From contig NZ_CP049886.1 of the NCBI RefSeq assembly GCF_011303955.1, positions 248,001-312,000 of the forward strand: a stretch of DNA of 64,000 nucleotides, read 5' to 3'. Within the stretch, counting starts at the first letter, position 1. Each line of letters starts with the position of its first letter. The position numbers were made by a program, and so were the translations under genes. Shown piece after piece: positions 26,174-36,000 of this stretch. Under the pieces are notes generated by a model, which was given only the letters and a program-made list of their open reading frames with translations, was not told where the DNA came from and searched no databases. This DNA comes from Vagococcus coleopterorum. Lineage in GTDB: Bacteria; Bacillota; Bacilli; Lactobacillales; Vagococcaceae.

Positions 26174-26198
26174 AAAAGACCTTGACCCAAGGTCTTTT
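26174..26198. terminator. murR terminator
   Basis: 11-bp stem AAAAGACCTTG/CAAGGTCTTTT with a 3-base loop, immediately after the murR stop. Its right half carries the -35 of the rpsD promoter. Confidence 0.85.
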
Positions 26199-26210
26199 CT
26201 ATCGTATAAT
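26182..26210 (+). promoter_or_regulatory. rpsD promoter embedded in the murR terminator
   Basis: TTGACC (26182-26187), 17 bases, TATAAT (26205-26210). The hexamer comes from the terminator loop and stem. Confidence 0.85.
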
Positions 26211-26219
26211 AATCCTTGT

Positions 26220-26389
26220 GTAAAATAAGCAGCTAGAAGACAGGTACATCGTCAACAGTTCAGCGCCCGAGAGGTTCAATTGTGTAACCACGGCTGCATT
26301 GGTGAAGGTTGAAGGTTGAACTGCACGAAGACTAAAGTTTTCAGAGATTATTTTACTCCAAAAAAACAATATATTGGAGGAAACAAATT
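26220..26389 (+). ncRNA. Structured rpsD leader, probable S4 autoregulatory element
   Basis: About 165 transcribed bases before rpsD, markedly richer in G and C than the surroundings. Complementary segments include GCAGC/GCTGC and CAGTTCA (near 26257) with TGAACTG (near 26318), which interleave in a way suggesting a pseudoknot. Firmicute rpsD is known to be repressed by S4 binding its leader. The structural assignment here is by inspection only. Confidence 0.65.
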
Positions 26390-27001
26390 ATGTCACGTTA
26401 TACAGGACCAAGTTGGAAAATTTCACGTCGTTTAGGTATCTCATTATCAGGAACAGGGAAAGAGTTAGCTCGTCGCCCTTACGCTCCAGGACAACACGGA
26501 CCAAACAGCCGTGGTAAAAAATCAGAATACGGCTTACAAATGGCTGAAAAACAAAAGTTACGTAACATGTTCGGAATGAACGAACGTCAATTCGTTAACA
26601 CATTCGTTAAAGCTGGTAAAATCCGCGAAGGTAAACACGGTGTTAACTTCATGATCTTATTAGAACAACGTTTAGATAACGTAGTTTACCAATTAGGTTT
26701 AGCGACTACTCGTCGTCAAGCTCGTCAATTAGTAAACCACGGTCACGTTATGGTTGATGGAAAACGTGTTGATATCCCTTCATACCACGTTGAAGTTGGT
26801 CAAGTGATCTCATTACGTGAGAAATCACAAAACTTAACAATCGTTAAAGAAGCTCTAGAATCTGCAGTAGGCCGTCCAGCTTACGTAACATTCGATGATG
26901 CTAAAATTGAAGGTAGCTTATCTCGCTTACCTGAACGTGAAGAACTTTCTCAAGAAATTGATGAAGCCTTCATCGTTGAATTCTACAACAAAAAACTTTA
27001 A
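26390..27001 (+). CDS. rpsD: 30S ribosomal protein S4
   Basis: 203 residues, full length: [21 protein letters not shown] at the start, the RNA-binding S4 domain at about 93-155 ([26 protein letters not shown]) and conserved R/K-rich N-terminus. Primary 16S binder and 30S assembly initiator. Strong TTGGAGGAAAC ribosome site. Convergent with comGG. Confidence 0.99.
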   Translation: MSRYTGPSWKISRRLGISLSGTGKELARRPYAPGQHGPNSRGKKSEYGLQMAEKQKLRNMFGMNERQFVNTFVKAGKIREGKHGVNFMILLEQRLDNVVYQLGLATTRRQARQLVNHGHVMVDGKRVDIPSYHVEVGQVISLREKSQNLTIVKEALESAVGRPAYVTFDDAKIEGSLSRLPEREELSQEIDEAFIVEFYNKKL

Positions 27002-27021
27002 GATCTGTCTTACAAGTTTTC

Positions 27022-27057
27022 AAAAAGCCATTCTCTATTTCAGAGAGTGGCTTTTTT
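27022..27057. terminator. Shared rpsD/comGG terminator
   Basis: 15-bp stem (AAAAAGCCATTCTCT and near-complement) with a U-tract, in the gap after rpsD and overlapping the end of comGG. Serves convergent genes. Confidence 0.88.
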
Positions 27058-27454
27058 TATTTGGTAATTTTTCTTTAACATCATACATTAAATATCCGTC
27101 GATATATATAGACATTCTCACTTCTTCATCTTGAACACGATACTTAACATTGCCAACATTATATTGAAGGACCCCTTCATCCTTCTTGGAACTTTGATGC
27201 AAATGAGCAACCTTCTGGTATGCCATGTCTGCTATAACTTTTCCTTCATACATTCTCTTAGTTAAGATTGATAGCTCTTGTTCTTTTTTATGTAAATTCA
27301 ATTCCAAGTAAAATAAACCTGATAAAATCATTAATAAAACAAGGACCGATGGAAAAATAATGCCACTCCATTTATTGACGTCCCCAACCATAAAATGTTG
27401 CACAGTATTCCTTGCCATCCTCCAATTTAATTTTAAAGTCAACACCTCCTTCAT
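27035..27454 (-). CDS. comGG: ComGG-like competence pseudopilin
   Basis: Last gene of the comG operon. 139 residues with one hydrophobic helix (about 33-52; IIFPSVLVLLMILSGLFYLEL) and no clear G|FTLxE motif, as is usual for ComGG. Overlaps comGF. Identification is by position and topology, not by strong sequence signature. Confidence 0.75.
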   Translation of the reverse strand: MKEVLTLKLNWRMARNTVQHFMVGDVNKWSGIIFPSVLVLLMILSGLFYLELNLHKKEQELSILTKRMYEGKVIADMAYQKVAHLHQSSKKDEGVLQYNVGNVKYRVQDEEVRMSIYIDGYLMYDVKEKLPNKKSHSLK

Positions 27455-27839
27455 TATCGCTGAACCTGGTCTTTATGACACGTGTTAAAACTGGTTCATA
27501 CCCTCCATTCTTTCTAATTCTTAACAGGTTTTTATAAAAAGATAATTCAACCAATTTATTCCCTTCTCTAAAAGTCAGTTTTTCAGGTTCAACCTTTTTT
27601 AATTGCCATTCAGTACTAATGTGCTCAAATTGATTTAGAAATAAGTGCCACTCTACTTGAGAATTTTTCCCGGCACCCACTTCAATCGCTACTGTTGATT
27701 TGATAACCGTATTAGCTAACAGAAGAATACATGACAATATTAAAAGGGCCACCATTCCTTCAAGAAGAGTAAAACCAGCTAAATTATGTTTCCCAAACTG
27801 AAAAGTATTGATTTTCAGTTTTTGATGAAATTTCCACAC
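27372..27839 (-). CDS. comGF: ComGF-like competence pseudopilin
   Basis: 155 residues. The leader ends LAG|FTLLEGMVALLILSCILLLAN, a class III site with Glu at mature +5. The ComGF-type C-terminal half has YKNLLRIRKNGGYEPVL and GVDFKIKLEDGKEY. Overlaps both neighbours. Confidence 0.85.
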   Translation of the reverse strand: MWKFHQKLKINTFQFGKHNLAGFTLLEGMVALLILSCILLLANTVIKSTVAIEVGAGKNSQVEWHLFLNQFEHISTEWQLKKVEPEKLTFREGNKLVELSFYKNLLRIRKNGGYEPVLTRVIKTRFSDNEGGVDFKIKLEDGKEYCATFYGWGRQ

Positions 27840-28107
27840 AATAAATCACTCCATCTTTAACCGCTGTGGTTCCGTTAAGCACAAACCCAGCGGTTACTTT
27901 ATTTTCCTCATGCGCTAACTCTCCATGTTGGATTAATTCATGTGAAAATCGGCCAGCCTCCAACATGAATTCTCGTTCAGCTTTTTGCTCTCTCATAAAT
28001 ACTATCAAAGGAATTAAACTTATTGTGATAATCGAAAAAACAAACAAGGCCATTAGGCTTTCTAATAAAATAAACCCCTCAAAAGAATCACGATTTCTTT
28101 TTAACAA
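27784..28107 (-). CDS. comGE: ComGE-like competence pseudopilin
   Basis: The frame extends to 28173, but a TTG at about 28107 after TTGGGAGTGG gives a normal leader LKRNRDSFEG|FILLESLMALFVFSIITISLI with Glu5. About 107 residues. Overlaps comGD and comGF, so translation is coupled. Confidence 0.8.
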   Translation of the reverse strand: MLKRNRDSFEGFILLESLMALFVFSIITISLIPLIVFMREQKAEREFMLEAGRFSHELIQHGELAHEENKVTAGFVLNGTTAVKDGVIYCVEISSKTENQYFSVWET

Positions 28108-28534
28108 AACGACCACTCCCAATATAATACTGATAGGTGATTTTCCCCTCTTGATAATTCGTTGTAAAAGCAATACTCGATATTTTATTAATCGTTCCTG
28201 ATCCAGGAGAAAATGTAATAGCCATTTGATTTGCTAATGCCACACTTGCCGGTAATTCAAGGTTTTCCTCTACTCTTTGACCGTGCTGATTATAGTAAGT
28301 AAAAATAATCTTTTTTTCTGACATCAAAGGGGTTACTCTGGTAGATTTATGAGCGTATATAGCTGATTCTTGTGTTAAATAGAGTTGATAACTTAATTCA
28401 AAGAAGAAGTAGTCCTCTTGTTGTCGCACCTGCCATGACCCTTTATGCAGCATTGGATAAGCCATCAGTATACTAACAATAAATAAAACCAATAGCATCT
28501 CGATCAAAGTAAAACCTTGCCACTTATTATTCAA
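28088..28534 (-). CDS. comGD: ComGD-like competence pseudopilin
   Basis: 148 residues. Leader MNNKWQG|FTLIEMLLVLFIVSILMAYPML with Glu5, then a globular domain. Minor pseudopilin of the DNA-uptake pilus; overlaps comGC by eight bases. Confidence 0.9.
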   Translation of the reverse strand: MNNKWQGFTLIEMLLVLFIVSILMAYPMLHKGSWQVRQQEDYFFFELSYQLYLTQESAIYAHKSTRVTPLMSEKKIIFTYYNQHGQRVEENLELPASVALANQMAITFSPGSGTINKISSIAFTTNYQEGKITYQYYIGSGRFVKKKS

Positions 28535-28823
28535 GGTGATTCAAATCAATTTCTAGTTCTTTCGCCTTTGTAATTTGTTCAGCTGTTAAATAGTGTTCTG
28601 ACAATAGGTTTTCGTATGATAACGGGAGATTTTCATTCATCGTAAATAATTCGGCTTGCGTTTTAACTACTTGAGTAAATGCCTTGTCACCCCGATTTTC
28701 AATTTTGTCTCTCTGGTTTACCAAATTAGGAACAAACAAAAAAATTAATACGGCGATTACAAACAGCACTATTAACATTTCAATTAAAGTAAAGCCTTCG
28801 TAACCGGGATATTTCTTTTTCAA
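28527..28823 (-). CDS. comGC: Major competence pseudopilin ComGC
   Basis: 98 residues. MKKKYPGYEG|FTLIEMLIVLFVIAVLIFLFVPNL is the typical ComGC assembly helix, with Glu5, followed by the short domain (QTQAELFTMNE type, NLLSEHYLTAEQI). It forms the shaft of the transformation pilus. Overlaps comGB by four bases. Confidence 0.95.
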   Translation of the reverse strand: MKKKYPGYEGFTLIEMLIVLFVIAVLIFLFVPNLVNQRDKIENRGDKAFTQVVKTQAELFTMNENLPLSYENLLSEHYLTAEQITKAKELEIDLNHLE

Positions 28824-29932
28824 ATGACTCCCTCCATTTCCTGATAAATCGGTAACAGCAATGCTCCATAAACTAATAAAATAACTATCGCAATCCCCAC
28901 AAATATTAGTGGCTGAATCCAGACCAGTGCTGTTTCAACTTTAGTGTTTAAATCTTGCCAAAGTCGCTCACTATATAACATTAATTCCTTACCTAATTTT
29001 CCTTTAGCTTCTCCTCGTTGGACGATGTGCCCCAACTCTTTTTTCAAAAAAGGGATGCCTTTTAAAGATTGTCCCCAACCTAGACCTTTTTGATAGCACG
29101 TGATAACTTGTTCACTAAAGTCTTTTGATACTCTTCCCGCACCTGATTGACCCATCACTTTTAATATATCTTGCATTTCCAAACCAGATAAGAGTAATTT
29201 CCCAATTTCATTAGCAAAAAAAGCAGTCATCACATAAGATATATATAAGTGAAACACTGGCATTCTTGATAGTAAAGATAATCGTTCCAATCCAGACTTA
29301 TCGCGTGTGACAATCAAAAAAATGACACCACTCAAACAAAAAATGACACCAATTATTAAAACCGATTCTGGTCCCCAATTAATAATAAAATTGGCAAAAG
29401 AAAATTGATTCCTACCCGCTACCGTCTGTTTAACTTCTGGTAAAACAACCCACCTCATAGCAAACAAAATCCCCATTAAGAAGCCTACTAAAATGATTGG
29501 GTAGGTCAAAACTTTTTTTAATTCACCTTGTCTCGCCTTTTGTTTTTGCAATCGTTCTGCTATTAAAACCAACGATTCAGAGAGGTTTCCGTCCATTTCA
29601 CCTAAGTACAAAATCATCTTTTCGTAATCTGTAAAGCCTAATAAACCGAGACCTTCACTTAATGTTTTTCCTTCTAAAAAAGTCCTATTTAATTCAAATA
29701 ATTCTACTTTAAGTTGGGGCATGATTACTTCCATAAAAGGAATGGCTTCGTTTAATGTAAAGCCGTTTATCATTAATGCACTTAACACTTCAACAAACTC
29801 ACGTTTCCGACGCCCCCGCCAACGCCATTTGTTCTTGATAAACGGCTGTTGTGATAAAGCCATAAGCCCAAGCTTTCTTATGATAATCCGCCATATTTTT
29901 TTGATTCTCGATTTGATTTGTAAACGAGGCAT
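28820..29932 (-). CDS. comGB: ComGB pilus platform protein
   Basis: Up to 370 residues, with an alternative start at 29863 (MALSQQPF). Two GspF-type repeats (about 50-170 and 240-365) and three membrane segments, FLMGILFAMRWVVLPEV among them. The longest start would overlap comGA by 134 bases, so the shorter one is plausible. It is distant from PilC in sequence. Confidence 0.93.
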   Translation of the reverse strand: MPRLQIKSRIKKIWRIIIRKLGLMALSQQPFIKNKWRWRGRRKREFVEVLSALMINGFTLNEAIPFMEVIMPQLKVELFELNRTFLEGKTLSEGLGLLGFTDYEKMILYLGEMDGNLSESLVLIAERLQKQKARQGELKKVLTYPIILVGFLMGILFAMRWVVLPEVKQTVAGRNQFSFANFIINWGPESVLIIGVIFCLSGVIFLIVTRDKSGLERLSLLSRMPVFHLYISYVMTAFFANEIGKLLLSGLEMQDILKVMGQSGAGRVSKDFSEQVITCYQKGLGWGQSLKGIPFLKKELGHIVQRGEAKGKLGKELMLYSERLWQDLNTKVETALVWIQPLIFVGIAIVILLVYGALLLPIYQEMEGVI

Positions 29933-30818
29933 TAAATATCACTCCTCTTGAATTATGATGACAATACACATGACAAACATCCTGACAATACGGACATTTA
30001 ACAGGTAATAACTTTTGGAAGATAACTCCTCTGAGAACTTGCTCTAAATCGTTACTATTAATGCCCAGTTCTAATAACCTTTGAACGATACTCTGCTTCG
30101 TATCCCCATGAACTGTCGTCAATACTCGATGACCGGTTAAAGCCGCTCTGATTGCAGCAGCAGCCGTTTTCAGATCTCGAATTTCACCAATAATTAACGT
30201 ATCTGGTCGGTGTCGCAAACAAAGTTTTAACAATTCTTCATACGTAGCTCCAATCATCTCATTTACTTGTAACTGTAAGAATTCTGAGTAATGAATTTCT
30301 ACTGGATCTTCTACAGTAATTACTTGCTGATACTCCTCAGAAAAACTTTGAGCAAAATTGAACATAGATGTTGTCTTGCCCGTACCTGTTTTTCCTGCAA
30401 ATATATATAAGCCACTTTTTTTCATACTATTCTTCATTTCGCTGAATTTTTTCGGGAAAAATTGCTGAAAGCTAGATTCACCTTGGAAACTTTGTAAAAA
30501 ACGAACAACTAAACTTTCTCTATTTTTAAAGTCACCAACCGTAGACAGTCTTAAAAAATAGCTCTGCTCTTTTAAGACAAACTCAGTTGAGCCAAGTTGC
30601 GGTAAGCGTCCTTCGCCAACATTCATATCTCCTAAAAACTTAAAATAGACTAACATTCGCTTCCCGATTCCCAAACTTACTCGACATTGTTTCCGTTTTA
30701 AGTCACCATAGCGATAAGACAAGGTATAGCCCCATTCATTTGGTAATAAATACATATCCGAAGCACCAGTCTTAATCCCCAGCTCTACGTAATAGGAAAC
30801 TTGCTCTTTTATTTCCAT
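29799..30818 (-). CDS. comGA: ComGA competence pilus ATPase
   Basis: 339 residues. Walker A AGKTGTGKTTSMF at about 140, Asp box TVEDPVEIHY, Walker B RPDTLIIGEIRD at about 205, His box TGHRVLTTVHG and a zinc-type CPYCQDVCHVYC near 280. It powers assembly of the ComGC pseudopilus. No competence sigma-factor box is convincing upstream. First gene of the operon. Confidence 0.95.
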   Translation of the reverse strand: MEIKEQVSYYVELGIKTGASDMYLLPNEWGYTLSYRYGDLKRKQCRVSLGIGKRMLVYFKFLGDMNVGEGRLPQLGSTEFVLKEQSYFLRLSTVGDFKNRESLVVRFLQSFQGESSFQQFFPKKFSEMKNSMKKSGLYIFAGKTGTGKTTSMFNFAQSFSEEYQQVITVEDPVEIHYSEFLQLQVNEMIGATYEELLKLCLRHRPDTLIIGEIRDLKTAAAAIRAALTGHRVLTTVHGDTKQSIVQRLLELGINSNDLEQVLRGVIFQKLLPVKCPYCQDVCHVYCHHNSRGVIFNASFTNQIENQKNMADYHKKAWAYGFITTAVYQEQMALAGASET

Positions 30819-30868
30819 CAGTAACCTCCCTCTTTATTAATATTTGCAAAGTTTATTTTTGTACACAA

Positions 30869-30897
30869 AAAACACCAACAAATTGTTGGTGTTTTCT
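30869..30897. terminator. Terminator after the YhaM-like gene
   Basis: 12-bp stem AAAACACCAACA/TGTTGGTGTTTT with a 3-base loop and U-tract on the minus strand, directly after the stop at 30900. Confidence 0.88.
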
Positions 30898-30899
30898 TT

Positions 30900-32150
30900 T
30901 TATCCCATATAAGACATCATACGTGAGTTTACGTAATCAGCTAAATGTAAAAACATTTCGTTTAATGTTTGAGGTGCAGTTGGCGATCCCCATTCACCTT
31001 TAGCGTGATGGGTAGCAACCATAGAAATTAAATCATGTTGTTTTTTTAGTGGCAACTCAATCTCAGTTGTTTCAAAATAGTTATATAATTTCATTGTTCC
31101 TAATTGAATGTGGCCAAATCTAGCCCCAAACTCATCCATATCAATCGCTGATAGAGTCTGATTTTGATAGACTTTTGTATCACCAGTTAACATAAAACTT
31201 AACTTGCGAGCAGTGTCTTCCCCTGCAAAACGGTATTCACAGATTTTCCCCATATCATGTAACATTGTACCCGCTATAATTGTATTTAAATCAATCTCAT
31301 CTTGGAAAGTATCAGGGTGATCCATACAGTACTTACGAATTTTATGAATGTATTCATTTGTATGATCGGTATCATCTCCGAATTTATTAAATCTCAGGTC
31401 ATGTTCTAAAACAAGGTCATTCCCCTTCCATTTAATGTCATTCATAAAGTCATAAATGCTTCGCAAACTAGCACTACCTTTGTCAAACCCTTCTTTTTTA
31501 AAGGCATTCGCCATTGTATAAGCAACTTTCAAAACTTCCATACTATGAACTAATAAGCCACCTAAATAATTATGGTGATTGCCTTTGGCAGCAACAGCAG
31601 TAGAATACAATTCCCACATATCTCCGCCAATCAAGTCATTGACTAATTGTTTATATGGAGCTGATAATGAGGCAAAATAAATCACGAAGTTATCGCGAGC
31701 TGCTTCTATTTCAGTTGCCGTTTCTAAAAAGTCAGCAGGATCTGTTTGAGCTGCTGATAAAATATCCAAATCATCAACCATCACACTATAAAAACCTTTG
31801 TATTCATTAACTTTCCCGCGAATATGAACCGAACTGGCTTGTTCGAGATTAGCAACATACCCATCCACATCACCTAGGTTAGACAACCACATTTTACCTT
31901 TTAAGGTTTCAACTTGATTAGACAAATCAAAACTCAGTTGTTTTGGCGTTTGGCGAATACTACCAACAAGATAGGTCCCTTCAATTGTTTGACCCACCAT
32001 TGTTGTTAAATCATGGGCGGTTCCTGTTTGTTCTGGATAACTTGCAACTGGAAAGTATGCCACTAATTTTTTAAACGTCTCATTATCCTTTTGTTGTGGT
32101 GAGACATCACGGTTTAAATAGTACTTAATTTCTTCATTTAGAGTTCTCAT
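30900..32150 (-). CDS. YhaM-like OB/HD-domain 3'-5' exoribonuclease, elongated
   Basis: 416 residues, against about 314 for B. subtilis YhaM. An OB-fold domain (about 50-135; GTYLVGSIRQTPKQLSFDLSN, RGKVNEYKGFYSVMVDDLDIL) precedes an HD domain. Its metal ligands are split: NHHNYLGGLLVHSMEV near 190, then a 75-residue insertion, then MLHDMGKICEYRF near 298 and VATHHAKGEW near 377. The insertion separates the H and HD motifs more than usual. Likely RNA or DNA 3' trimming in the cytoplasm. Confidence 0.82.
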   Translation of the reverse strand: MRTLNEEIKYYLNRDVSPQQKDNETFKKLVAYFPVASYPEQTGTAHDLTTMVGQTIEGTYLVGSIRQTPKQLSFDLSNQVETLKGKMWLSNLGDVDGYVANLEQASSVHIRGKVNEYKGFYSVMVDDLDILSAAQTDPADFLETATEIEAARDNFVIYFASLSAPYKQLVNDLIGGDMWELYSTAVAAKGNHHNYLGGLLVHSMEVLKVAYTMANAFKKEGFDKGSASLRSIYDFMNDIKWKGNDLVLEHDLRFNKFGDDTDHTNEYIHKIRKYCMDHPDTFQDEIDLNTIIAGTMLHDMGKICEYRFAGEDTARKLSFMLTGDTKVYQNQTLSAIDMDEFGARFGHIQLGTMKLYNYFETTEIELPLKKQHDLISMVATHHAKGEWGSPTAPQTLNEMFLHLADYVNSRMMSYMG

Positions 32151-32184
32151 TTAAATCCTCTTTCTTCTATTATATAGTGATCTA

Positions 32185-32700
32185 TTAACGTCGTTTCTTT
32201 CTCAAGTGTTTAACTAATACAACAACCAAACAAATGCCAATGGCTGTAGCAGCACCGATACTGTCTAAGATAACATCTTCAAACAAGGGACTACGTCCGC
32301 CTGTAACCATTTGATGATATTCATCTAAACCAGCATAACCTGTCGCAGCTAACCAGCTTACAAAAGCTGTTAATCCCACATTGCGAATTCTTGGTTGTAG
32401 TCCTAAATACCCTGCGCCACCAATCACAAAATATGAAATAAAATGAGCCAGCTTCCTGACAAAGAACTGAATGAATCCAACATAACCACTATCAGAAATA
32501 CTGACCGGTTCCCCACCATACATAAAACTAACATTGTTTAAACTCTTAAAAAAGGGTTCGTCTCCCAAAATCTTACTAATTAAGCCTGATTGATCTTGTT
32601 GTTCGAAGGTTTGCGATGATGAAATGAATAAAATCACCATCATCAATCCTGCAATATATAAATAAATATTCGCATTTTTAATCTTCTTGCTGACTGCCAT
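32185..32700 (-). CDS. VanZ-family membrane protein
   Basis: I choose the ATG at 32700 (MAVSKKIKNANIYLYIAG), after GAAGAGG; the frame reaches 32730. About 171 residues with four or five membrane helices and the VanZ pattern FVRKLAHFISYFVIGGAGYLG, then AGLDEYHQ...GRSPLFEDVILDSIGA. VanZ proteins confer low glycopeptide tolerance in some settings; most, like this solitary one, have no known role. Overlaps the upstream gene by 23 bases. Confidence 0.9.
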   Translation of the reverse strand: MAVSKKIKNANIYLYIAGLMMVILFISSSQTFEQQDQSGLISKILGDEPFFKSLNNVSFMYGGEPVSISDSGYVGFIQFFVRKLAHFISYFVIGGAGYLGLQPRIRNVGLTAFVSWLAATGYAGLDEYHQMVTGGRSPLFEDVILDSIGAATAIGICLVVVLVKHLRKKRR

Positions 32701-32977
32701 CTTGCCATGCCTCTTCTTTCTCTGCTTCACTCGCTTGTTCTTTTTCTATCTCTTCTTTTTGCAACTTCCCTGCATTCTCTATTACACGTTTTACTTTATC
32801 TTCCAAGAATGGAACAAAGCCCACAGCTAATTGTTCATCATAATCTGAATCCTTAAATTCATTTTCCCAATGATAAAAGTTGCCACTTAGAATGCCTTCG
32901 TGTTTTTTATAAAATGCTAATAAATTTTCAGCTTCCGATCCCTCATAATTTTTTTTAATGTATTTTTTTACGCTCAT
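32678..32977 (-). CDS. Small acidic protein of unknown function
   Basis: 99 residues, soluble, with a charged C-terminal coil (EEIEKEQASEAEKEEAWQDG). AENLLAFYKKHEG and NFYHWENEF are visible, but I assign no family. Overlaps the VanZ gene, so probably a two-gene unit. Confidence 0.75.
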   Translation of the reverse strand: MSVKKYIKKNYEGSEAENLLAFYKKHEGILSGNFYHWENEFKDSDYDEQLAVGFVPFLEDKVKRVIENAGKLQKEEIEKEQASEAEKEEAWQDGSQQED

Positions 32978-33040
32978 TAAAACCCTTCTTTCTAAGTCCT
33001 TATAGCTAACTTTACCACCTAGAAAAACATCTGTCTAACA

Positions 33041-33075
33041 AAAAAAGGCTGAGGGAAAATTCCCTCAGCCTTTTA
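33041..33075. terminator. rpoC terminator
   Basis: 14-bp stem AAAAGGCTGAGGGA and complement with a 4-base loop and U-tract just after rpoC. Confidence 0.93.
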
Positions 33076-33084
33076 AATAGCTAA

Positions 33085-36000
33085 TTAGTCTTTATCTGAA
33101 AGTAATGCATCTTCAGCAGCCATTTGAGCTTCGATGTCGCTGATGCTGTATACATTTTCGCTTGCAACGCCAACTTCTTTCGGCTCCATGTTACGGTATT
33201 TCGGCATACCTGTTCCGGCAGGAATAATCTTACCAATGATAACATTTTCCTTAAGACCAAGTAATGGATCTTTCTTACCACGAATCGCCGCATCTGTAAG
33301 GACACGAGTCGTTTCTTGGAATGAAGCAGCAGATAAGAAACTGTTTGTTTCTAATGATGCTTTTGTAATACCTAACAAGACTGGACGACCTGTAGCAGGT
33401 GTACCACCAGCAATTAATGTGCTGTAGTTTTGATCTTTGAAATCTGAGATATCGATTAAAGTACCTGGTAAGATGTCTGTGTCACCTGGATCCATAACGC
33501 GGACTTTACGTAACATTTGACGAACCATAACTTCAATATGTTTATCGCCGATTTCTACCCCTTGCATACGGTACACTTTTTGTACCTCACGAAGTAAGTA
33601 AACGCCAACCGATAAGACATCACGAATTTGTAATAATTGTTTTGGTTCAATCGAACCTTCAGTCAATGCTTCACCACGTTTGATTGTGTCGCCTTCAGCA
33701 ACTTTCAAGCGTGAGTTGTAAGGCACTGCGTATGAACGAGTATCAGTTTTACCTTTAATCGTAATTTCACGAGTACGAGTTGCAGCATCTTCAACAATCT
33801 CAGCAACTTCACCAGTAACTTCAGTGACAACTGCTTGACCTTTTGGATTACGTGCTTCGAAAATCTCTTGGATACGAGGTAAACCTTGAGTGATATCGTC
33901 TCCGGCAACCCCACCTGTATGGAAGGTACGCATTGTTAACTGAGTACCAGGCTCACCGATTGATTGAGCGGCAATTGTACCAACTGCTTCGCCGACTTCA
34001 ACGTCAAGACCTGTTGCCATGTTTCTACCATAACAGTGACGGCAGACACCATGTTTAGTGTTACATGTAAAGACTGAACGGATTGTTACTTCTTCGATAC
34101 CAGCATCAATGATTGCTTTAGTTAAATCTTCTGTAATCATTTCATTACTAGCCACAATAACTTCACCAGTTTCTGGGTGAACCACTGTTTTACGAGCGTA
34201 ACGTCCTAATAAACGTTCTTCTAATGTTTCGATAACTTCATTACCTTCTTTAATCGCAGAAACGATTAAGCCACGGTCAGTTCCACAATCGTCTTCACGA
34301 ATGATAACATCTTGGGCAACGTCTACTAAACGACGAGTCAAGTAACCAGAATCGGCTGTCTTAAGGGCTGTATCGGTCATACCTTTACGAGCACCATGGG
34401 TAGAGATAAACATCTCTAAGACAGATAAACCTTCACGGAAGTTAGAAATGATAGGTAATTCCATGATACGACCATTCGGAGCGGCCATCAATCCACGCAT
34501 ACCAGCAAGCTGAGTAAAGTTGGAAATGTTACCACGGGCTCCAGAATCACTCATCATGAAGATCGGATTCTTATCATCTAAACTTTCCATAAGTTTCAAT
34601 TGAATTGTATCTTTAACACCATTCCAAATGCCGATTACGCGTTCATAACGTTCGTCATCAGTAATTAAACCACGACGGAATTGTTTTGTAACGTTTTCAA
34701 CTTTTTCATGGGCTTCATCAATCAATGCTTGTTTTTCATGTAGGACTACGATATCCGCAATACCTACTGTCATACCAGCGATTGTTGAGTATTTATAACC
34801 TAAGTCTTTCATTCTATCTAACATTTTAGATGTTTCTGTAATCTTGAAGCGTTTGAAGACTTCAGCGATGACATTACCAAGATTTTTCTTCTTGAATGGG
34901 CCCACTAATTCTTGCGCAGCAATGTGTGCTGGAATATCTGTTCCATTTTCAACGAAGTACTTATCTGGTGTTTGAATAGTTAAGTTATAATCTGATGGTT
35001 CGTTTAAGTATGGGAACTCAGACGGCATAATTTCATTGAATAATGCTTTACCAACAGTTGTAATCAATGTGCGTTCTTGTTGCCATTCAGTGAATGGTTT
35101 TTCCGGCATTGATGAAGTTTGTAAACCAATACGAGTGTGTAAGTGAACGTAACCGTTCTTCCATGCTAATTCAGCTTCTTGAACATTGCGGAAGACCATT
35201 CCTTCACCTTCACGTCCTTCATCTTCCATTGTTAGGTAATAGTTACCTAAGACCATATCTTGAGAAGGTGTGACAACTGGTTTACTATCTTTTGGATTCA
35301 AGATATTTTGTGCCGCTAACATTAACATACGAGCTTCAGCTTGCGCTTCTTCGTTTAATGGTACGTGAACGGCCATTTGGTCACCATCGAAATCGGCATT
35401 GTAGGCTTCACATACTAATGGGTGAAGACGGATTGCGCGACCTTCAACTAGAACTGGTTCAAATGCTTGAATCCCAAGTCTGTGAAGAGTAGGTGCCCGG
35501 TTAAGTAAAACTGGGTGTTCTTTGATAACGTCTTCTAGGACATCCCAGATTTCATCATCTAAACGTTCAATTTTACGTTTGGCATTTTTAATATTGCTTG
35601 CGATCTCACGACCAACTAATTCACGCATTACAAATGGTTTGAATAATTCAATTGCCATTTCTTTTGGTAAACCACATTGGTACATTTTTAAGAAAGGTCC
35701 TACGACGATAACTGAACGACCAGAATAGTCGACACGTTTACCAAGTAAGTTTTGACGGAAACGACCTTGTTTCCCTTTTAACATATGAGAAAGAGATTTA
35801 AGTGGGCGGTTACCTGGTCCAGTTACTGGACGGCCACGACGACCATTATCAATCAAAGCGTCAACCGCTTCTTGTAACATACGTTTTTCATTTTGAACGA
35901 TGATGCCTGGTGCCATTAAGTCTAATAAACGTTTCAAACGGTTATTACGGTTAATTACACGACGGTATAAATCATTCAAATCTGAAGTAGCAAAACGGCC

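Noticed and set aside
30841-30870. TGCAAATA upstream of comGA as a ComX/SigX box
   Set aside because: Only 6 of 8 positions match the streptococcal box TACGAATA and no second element supports it.
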